Assembly: GCF_016888165.1 (NCBI RefSeq)
Contig: NZ_JACSWC010000395.1
Location: forward strand, 1-64,000
DNA: 64,000 bases
Source: Halomicronema sp. CCY15110
GTDB taxonomy: Bacteria; Cyanobacteriota; Cyanobacteriia; Phormidesmidales; Phormidesmidaceae
Direction: 5' to 3'
How positions within the stretch are numbered: position 1 is the first letter of the stretch; the number at the start of each line of letters is the position of its first letter. Under the pieces are notes generated by a model. That model was not told the origin of the DNA. It saw only the letters and a program-made list of their open reading frames with translations, and searched no databases. The translations under genes were made by a program, and so were the position numbers. This document shows positions 59,801 to 64,000 of the stretch, one piece after another.

Positions 59801-60882
59801 ACGGCGGTCGCTATCCTGAAAGCATCGCCACCGTCCTCTGGGGCACCGACAACATCAAAACCTATGGCGAATCCCTCGCCCAAATGATGTGGTTTGTCGG
59901 CGTCAAGCCCGTGCCCGATGCCCTCGGTCGGGTGAATAAGCTGGAGTTGCTGTCTTTAGAGGAACTCGGTCGGCCCCGCGTGGATATCGTCGTGAACTGC
60001 TCCGGCGTCTTCCGCGACTTGTTCATTAACCAGATGGCCCTGCTCGATCGCGCCGTGAAAATGGCCGCCGAAGCCGATGAGCCTCTGGAAATGAACTTCG
60101 TCCGCAAGCACGCCCTAGAGCAAGCCGCCGAAATGGGCTGCGACCTGCGCACTGCCGCCACCCGCATCTTCTCCAACGCTTCTGGCTCCTATGCCTCCAA
60201 CGTCAACCTGGCAGTGGAAAACAGCAGTTGGGAAGAGGAAACCGAACTCCAGGAGATGTACCTGAATCGCAAGTCCTTTGCCTTCAACTCCGACAATCCG
60301 GGGGTGATGGACGAGTCGCGCGGCATCTTTGAGTCTTCGCTGAAGAAGGCGGAAGTTACCTTCCAAAACCTGGACTCTTCGGAGATCTCGCTAACGGATG
60401 TGTCCCACTACTTTGACTCCGACCCCACCAAGGTGGTGGCGAGTCTGCGGGGCGACGGCACCAAGCCCGCCTCCTACGTAGCGGACACCACGACGGCGAA
60501 CGCTCAGGTGCGCACCCTGTCGGAAACGGTGCGTCTGGATGCCCGTACCAAGATGCTCAATCCCAAGTGGTACGAGGGCATGCTCTCCCACGGCTACGAA
60601 GGGGTGCGGGAACTCTCGAAGCGCCTGGTGAACACCATGGGCTGGTCGGCGACCGCTGACGCGGTGGACAACTGGGTCTACGAAGATACCAACTCCACCT
60701 TCATCAAGGATCCGGAGATGTGTAAGCGCCTCATGGATCTGAACCCCAACTCCTTCCGCCGCATGGTGTCGACCCTGCTGGAAGTGAACGGGCGCGGCTA
60801 CTGGGAAACCAGCGACGAAAACCTGGATCGGCTCCAAGAGCTGTACCAGGAAGTCGAAGACCGCATCGAAGGCGTCGAGTAA
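56884..60882 (+). CDS. chlH: Magnesium chelatase subunit H
   Basis: ChlH is the large porphyrin-binding subunit of Mg-chelatase, which with ChlD and ChlI inserts Mg2+ into protoporphyrin IX, the first step specific to chlorophyll. The product is 1332 residues, full length: N-terminal DUF3479 part ([20 protein letters not shown]), then the CobN/Mg-chelatase domain with [20 protein letters not shown] near residue 618 and [21 protein letters not shown] near 980. The ribosome site AAGGAG decides the start. A hairpin follows the gene. It is also the partner of GUN4, which is notable because a GUN4-domain gene lies 0.9 kb downstream. Confidence 0.98.
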   Translation: MFTNVKPTVRHIAPDDLNGRSLVKVVYVVLEPQYQSALSSAIRAINTNNSEVAFEVSGYLIEELRSQENYEAFKQDISEANIFIASLIFIEDLADKVVEAVQPHRDSLDAAVVFPSMPQVMRLNKMGSFSMAQLGQSKSVIGEFMKKRRQKKGSGFEDAMLKLLRTLPNVLKYLPVEKAQDARNFMLSFQYWLGGSPENLENFFLMLADRYVFTDKTIEGAPQADSLEHAEPVTFPDVGIWHPMATQMFEDLKEYLNWYESRKDLPEELRDPLAPCVGLVLQRTHLVTGDEAHYAAMVQELEYMGARVIPVFSGGLDFAKPVNEYFFDPLKPDHAIVDSVVSLTGFALVGGPARQDHPKAIETLKRLNRPYMVALPLVFQTTEEWEESDLGLHPIQVALQMAIPELDGAIEPIVLSGRDGMTGRAITLQDRISSIAQRAIKWGNLRRKPKLDKKLAITVFSFPPDKGNVGTAAYLDVFGSIYKVLEAMKGNGYDLPELPESPEALMQEVIHDAQAQYASPELNVAYRMSVPEYEELTPYSTRLEENWGAPPGNLNTDGQNLLVYGKAFGNVFIGVQPTFGYEGDPMRLLFSRSASPHHGFAAYYTYLEKIWGADAVLHFGTHGSLEFMPGKQMGMSGTCYPDSLIGTTPNLYYYAANNPSEATIAKRRGYAETISYLTPPAENAGLYKGLKELSELISSYQSQKDSGRAIQIVNAIVETARVCNLDRDVPLPEIDASDMSAEDRDNLVGKIYIKLMEIESRLLPCGLHIIGKPPTAEEAIATLVNIAGLDREEEGIMSLQRVIAESIGRDIDEIYGNSDRGVLDDVQLLYDINQAIRDAVAALVGEQVDAEGRVSMVSRLNFLNIGRKEPWVKALHDAGYTKVEGETIKPLMEFLEYCLEQVCADNELGALLKGLEGEYVIPGPGGDPIRNPDVLPTGKNLHALDPQSIPTLAAVQSAKIVVDRLLERQKQENGGRYPESIATVLWGTDNIKTYGESLAQMMWFVGVKPVPDALGRVNKLELLSLEELGRPRVDIVVNCSGVFRDLFINQMALLDRAVKMAAEADEPLEMNFVRKHALEQAAEMGCDLRTAATRIFSNASGSYASNVNLAVENSSWEEETELQEMYLNRKSFAFNSDNPGVMDESRGIFESSLKKAEVTFQNLDSSEISLTDVSHYFDSDPTKVVASLRGDGTKPASYVADTTTANAQVRTLSETVRLDARTKMLNPKWYEGMLSHGYEGVRELSKRLVNTMGWSATADAVDNWVYEDTNSTFIKDPEMCKRLMDLNPNSFRRMVSTLLEVNGRGYWETSDENLDRLQELYQEVEDRIEGVE

Positions 60883-60895
60883 GTCAAAACAAGAA

Positions 60896-60926
60896 GGGGG
60901 CGGTTCCCTGCGAGGGAACCGTCCCC
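60896..60926 (+). terminator. Hairpin after chlH
   Basis: GGGGGCGGTTCCCT pairs with AGGGAACCGTCCCC (one G:T pair) around GCG, 14 bp past the stop. There is no T tract, but position and stability suggest a transcript end. Confidence 0.7.
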
Positions 60927-61001
60927 TGGGCGACTGGAAGGGGTGGGCGATCGCCTGCCCCTTTTCGCTATAGTTGAGCCAACGTGATGTGACGTAACGC
61001 C

Positions 61002-61607
61002 ATGACGTACGCCCCCTCTCAACTCCTGACCTTTGAAGCGTTCCTGGCTCAGTATCGAGACGAGCCAGCCTTTGAACTGGCCGACGGAGAGCTGATTGAT
61101 ATGGAACCGACCGGCACACACGAGGCGGTTGCGGGAAAAGTGGCCAGCAGGCTTAACCTGGCCATTAACCACATGGGTGCTGATTGGTTGATTCCCCGAA
61201 CGTGCATTTTGCGACCCTTTAACGACCAGGCTACCGCCAGACGCCCCGATGTCACCGTGTTGGATGAGTTAGCATTGAGGGACGAGCCGCTGTGGGAACG
61301 AGAGCCTGTGATTACCCAAGGCACCTCAGTCAAGCTGGTGGTCGAGGTCGTCAGCACTAACTGGGAAACCGACTACGCCCGCAAAGTGGAAGAGTACGCC
61401 CTGATGGGCATTCCTGAATATTGGATTGTCGATTTTCGCGGATTGGGCGGCGTAGCGTTTATTGGTCGGCCCAAACAGCCCACTGTCACTGTGTGTCAAC
61501 TCGCCAACGATGACTATGTGAAAAGCACGTTTCGGTTAGGGCAGGAAATTGTCTCTTCAGCCTTTCCTGACCTGACTTTAAGGCTGGATGATGTGATGCC
61601 CCGATAA
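61002..61607 (+). CDS. Uma2 family (DUF820) putative endonuclease
   Basis: The product is 201 residues with the Uma2 pattern: LTFEAFLAQYRDEPAFELADGELIDMEPTG, ARRPDVTVLDE, VKLVVEVVSTNWETDYARKVEEYALMGIPEYWIVD. The Asp of RRPDV and Glu of VVEVVS are the likely PD-(D/E)XK residues. It is the third family member in this window and the closest gene to the TIR operon, with which it converges. Function unsettled for the family. Confidence 0.88.
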   Translation: MTYAPSQLLTFEAFLAQYRDEPAFELADGELIDMEPTGTHEAVAGKVASRLNLAINHMGADWLIPRTCILRPFNDQATARRPDVTVLDELALRDEPLWEREPVITQGTSVKLVVEVVSTNWETDYARKVEEYALMGIPEYWIVDFRGLGGVAFIGRPKQPTVTVCQLANDDYVKSTFRLGQEIVSSAFPDLTLRLDDVMPR

Positions 61608-61774
61608 TGCTGGGGTGTGCATCTTGTCGCTGGCATAATCGGCTGCGATCGCGTTAGCAACCATTTTTTTCTACAGGCGATTGCATCCTTCGCACACAGA
61701 ATGACCAAGGCGGTAATGGTGATCTCATACATATCTTCGAAGCCAACAGTCACACTGCCTTTCAAAATACCATT

Positions 61775-62731
61775 TTAATTTTGGAAGCCCTTTGATTTCC
61801 TCTTATGAGGTTTACTAGAGTCATTAAATTTACCGCGAGATTTAAGTCTCAAGCACACCGCATATCTCTCAAAAAGCTTATATAAGTGGTGACCACAAGA
61901 TTCACTGCCAACTGCCCATCCATGGATGTGAACCCAATTCAGTGAAGGTAGATGGCCAAAAGGTGCATTAAGGCTGTACGTAAGTTCTGACTCTTGCGCC
62001 CAAGCCCCGTTGATTCGCCAACCAACTTTATCAGAGAAAGTCTCAAATTTACGTTTTGAGCGAGACCAGATTTCTCTTTGTACCGAAAAGCCAAATCTTT
62101 TATTACTATATTGGGTCCATAGAGAATCAATTTCAAAAATAACTCCACAGGGGAAGTTGTCAATATCTTCATAAACAAACTGAGTTTCGGATTCGTCACC
62201 AGAAAAATAAATCATGATTCGGGCGGTTTCAGCATCAGCTTCTTCCCAGTTTTCATCTTCCAATAAACCTTTTAGGCATCTAAATTGGTTTCCTATTCCT
62301 TGTGTTGGCTGGCTGGTGTCACTTTCTGTCTGAATCGACCCGTCTGTCATACCTTTACCAGGAAAATATCCGCGTATTGTTTCGAAAAAGTGGTCTGGAG
62401 GCAGTTTGCCATCCATCACATCTACAGTCTGAATTGCGGCTACCGACAGCCACAGTTCTCCCTCCAACAGCAGCGGAAAAATTGGCTTTTTGAGTTTCAG
62501 CGCCAAACTTAATTCACATTGCACCCAGTGGGAATCTTCTGATTGCGGCGACATCACGACCAGAAAGACTGAACTCTGTTTCAGGTGATTTTGAATGACT
62601 TTGGGCCAAGTGCTGCCATAATCGATGCGATCGTCAATCCAGATGGGTAATCGGTGTGACTGTAGCGCCTGCACTAATGTACTGACATAGGCTTGGTCGT
62701 GCCGACTGTAGCTGATAAAAATAAAACTCAT
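61775..62731 (-). CDS. TIR-GUN4 fusion protein
   Basis: From the ATG at 62731 the product is 318 residues. Residues 1-95 are a TIR domain (FIFISYSRHDQAYVSTLV, box 2 IWIDDRIDYGSTW, SHWVQCELSLAL with Glu73 at the NADase position). Residues 152-293 are a GUN4 domain: CLKGLLEDENWEEADAETAR, NFPCGVIFEIDSLWTQYS, RFGFSVQREIWSR, VGWRINGAWAQ, LNAPFGHLPSLNW. GUN4 binds porphyrins and activates Mg-chelatase through ChlH; GUN4-like domains are also fused to signalling or death-type domains in cyanobacteria. The ATG overlaps the stop of the upstream TIR gene by four bases (ATGA), so the two are coupled. No HIP1 octamer lies inside. Probably a sensor-effector; what GUN4 senses here is unknown. Confidence 0.88.
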   Translation of the reverse strand: MSFIFISYSRHDQAYVSTLVQALQSHRLPIWIDDRIDYGSTWPKVIQNHLKQSSVFLVVMSPQSEDSHWVQCELSLALKLKKPIFPLLLEGELWLSVAAIQTVDVMDGKLPPDHFFETIRGYFPGKGMTDGSIQTESDTSQPTQGIGNQFRCLKGLLEDENWEEADAETARIMIYFSGDESETQFVYEDIDNFPCGVIFEIDSLWTQYSNKRFGFSVQREIWSRSKRKFETFSDKVGWRINGAWAQESELTYSLNAPFGHLPSLNWVHIHGWAVGSESCGHHLYKLFERYAVCLRLKSRGKFNDSSKPHKRKSKGFQN

Positions 62732-63681
62732 GATTGCGCAGCATCCAGTTTTTGCAGTTGCTCGACAACGAAGATTTGAAAATCTGACAACTGCTTCCAC
62801 GCTTCCTGAAACGTTTTGAAGTTACGGCTTTGAAGTGCATGGGTGTTGCCGTCTGAGTATCGGGGGTTAAATCCTAGAACTTCTCTTTGATGAGGAAGCT
62901 GATGCCAATCCTGCCGATTCGGCATCCAAACTGCCTTGACGCGACGAAAAACCCCAAAGTCCTCTTCTCGGAGAGCATCATCTAAAAATTCAACGACATG
63001 GGTGACTTTTGCTTGTTGATGCAAAATCATTAAATCGCCAGCTTTAGGTAAGCCAACTCCACGTCCGTTTCGCCGCCACATCAATTCAAAGATCGGTTGT
63101 TGACCGCTTCTCACACCTTCTAATCGATAGGCCCAGATACCTGAAGGATGTTTGATATTTTTGATATATAATATTTTGCTACGGTCGATCTCTCGTATCA
63201 ATGAGACCGTTGCCTTGTTCGAAAAATCCTGAGCATCTGGAAGAGAAACGGAGTCAAGGTTTTGAGGTTTTACACCCGTGATGCCCCACTCCAACAAGTC
63301 GAATGCTTTTTGGTTTTGGAGTGTCTCACCAAATTTAACGAACTGGTATTGGCTTAAAAAGTACTCATCCTCCGGAATACTTTCAATTCCTGGCAACAGC
63401 ACCGGAATGATTCGAACACTTTTACTGACGCATCGTTGTATTAAAGCTCGCAGTTCGAATTCTTGCCATTTGCCCAAATCTTCGCCGATGAAAATGGCTG
63501 CTGCTTTGACAGTTCCGATCGCCCTTTGAATTTCATCCTGAAACTGAGCACCCGGAACGATTTCTTCTTCATCAAGCCACGGACGAAGTCCTCGCTGCTT
63601 CAGCTCTCGATAAATTTGCCGAATTGATGGCTTGTCTTTACTGCTGTGCGCCAGAAAAACATCGAACTGCTGCTCAGTCAT
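62728..63681 (-). CDS. TIR domain protein with C-terminal PUA/EVE-like domain
   Basis: From the ATG at 63681 (a TTG two codons earlier is possible) the product is 317 residues. Residues 5-105 are a TIR domain (FDVFLAHSSKDKPSIRQIYREL, RGLRPWLDEEEIVPG, KWQEFELRALIQRC), with the Glu of the W-x3-E motif expected for NAD hydrolysis. The C-terminal part (about 165-290) has short strands, GLPKAGDLMILHQQAKVTHVVEFLDD and VFRRVKAVWMP, that resemble the PUA/EVE fold, which reads modified bases; this call is tentative. First gene of an operon with the TIR-GUN4 gene, with no HIP1 octamers. Candidate anti-phage or abortive-infection protein (inference). Confidence 0.8.
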   Translation of the reverse strand: MTEQQFDVFLAHSSKDKPSIRQIYRELKQRGLRPWLDEEEIVPGAQFQDEIQRAIGTVKAAAIFIGEDLGKWQEFELRALIQRCVSKSVRIIPVLLPGIESIPEDEYFLSQYQFVKFGETLQNQKAFDLLEWGITGVKPQNLDSVSLPDAQDFSNKATVSLIREIDRSKILYIKNIKHPSGIWAYRLEGVRSGQQPIFELMWRRNGRGVGLPKAGDLMILHQQAKVTHVVEFLDDALREEDFGVFRRVKAVWMPNRQDWHQLPHQREVLGFNPRYSDGNTHALQSRNFKTFQEAWKQLSDFQIFVVEQLQKLDAAQS

Positions 63682-64000
63682 TGCCAAAAGCCACTCTGGG
63701 GACTACGGAGTATCGCTTGACTCAAATTTTACTGTCTTTACATTGTTGAGGCAGCTTTATGACCATCAGTTCCCAGGCTTAAGTAAGAAAATGAACGTTA
63801 TCAGAGCCATGTCAAGTCCCAGCTATATCAGCTACAGAGAATCAAAGTTGAGATTCCAGCACAGAATTCAGGATGTTTGTAAGCGATCGCCACTCAAACC
63901 CAACCATCCGTGCCCCCCAGTGAGGACTAATGGGTGGACGGCAAATACGAACTGCGAGAGTTTCGGGGGAGCGATCGCCTCCTCTCCCCCACGTTTCCCA
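63682..64000. other. Region upstream of the TIR operon
   Basis: It contains the operon promoter (AT-rich, 63715-63860) and, from about 63880, HIP1 octamers typical of the native chromosome. No gene supported before the window ends. Confidence 0.4.

Noticed and set aside
59122-61119. Minus-strand frames of 253 and 242 codons opposite chlH and the Uma2 gene
   Set aside because: Antisense of highly conserved chlH codons; the second crosses the chlH hairpin and the Uma2 start.
61775-62731. The TIR-GUN4 gene as the housekeeping gun4 of chlorophyll synthesis
   Set aside because: The housekeeping GUN4 lacks a TIR domain; the TIR fusion, the coupling to a second TIR gene and the absence of HIP1 octamers speak for a separate signalling or defence role.

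Overview
The window is chromosomal DNA of a cyanobacterium. The evidence is a full-length Mg-chelatase H subunit (chlH), a P-II gene (glnB) behind a perfect NtcA box, a DUF2949 protein, GUN4 and DUF4347 domains, a paraslipin/NfeD pair, several Uma2-family genes, and very frequent GCGATCGC (HIP1) octamers in most native genes and spacers. The species cannot be named from the sequence; the gene set would suit a filamentous, Leptolyngbya-like strain, which is inference.

Layout. 1-9.1 kb holds an HTH plus leucine-rich-repeat gene cut by the window edge, a DUF3592-like remnant, two stand-alone cyclic-nucleotide-binding-fold proteins, a TenA-type protein, an RMD1/CnoX operon, an alpha/beta hydrolase, an ArsR regulator, a nucleoside deaminase and an NfeD-paraslipin pair. 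9.3-13.3 kb is one 1341-codon NTPase-nuclease gene without HIP1 octamers, a candidate defence gene, followed by two divergent Uma2 genes. 14.8-18.2 kb is a thiamin locus on the minus strand: TPP riboswitch, SSS-family symporter, thiC, terminator. 18.4-25.4 kb holds an exported aldo/keto reductase, folC, glnB, a coiled-coil membrane protein and a CapA-like protein.

26.0-46.5 kb is dominated by two giant minus-strand genes (2476 and about 3986 codons). They encode proteins built from tandem CSPG/cadherin-like repeats, then tandem-95/VCBS-like domains, and end in the same array of five repeats of about 43 residues centred on a YLxxNPDV motif. The larger one begins with DUF4347. Each gene carries an internal duplication of a four-domain block; in the larger gene this is a near-identical 1392-bp tandem duplication.

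47.7-56.3 kb holds a HAD phosphatase, DUF2949, a three-gene sugar ABC importer lacking a binding-protein gene (ggtC-ggtD-ggtA type), a glycosyltransferase remnant, a secreted SH3-like protein, a BASS-family transporter and a lone peptide-type binding lipoprotein. 56.9-60.9 kb is chlH. 61.0-63.7 kb has a third Uma2 gene and a two-gene operon, TIR-(PUA/EVE-like) then TIR-GUN4, again without HIP1 octamers.

The best candidates for undescribed biology are the TIR/TIR-GUN4 operon next to chlH, the NACHT-like NTPase with a C-terminal PD-(D/E)XK nuclease, and the paired giant repeat proteins with a shared C-terminal array. No tRNA, rRNA, CRISPR array or insertion sequence was seen.
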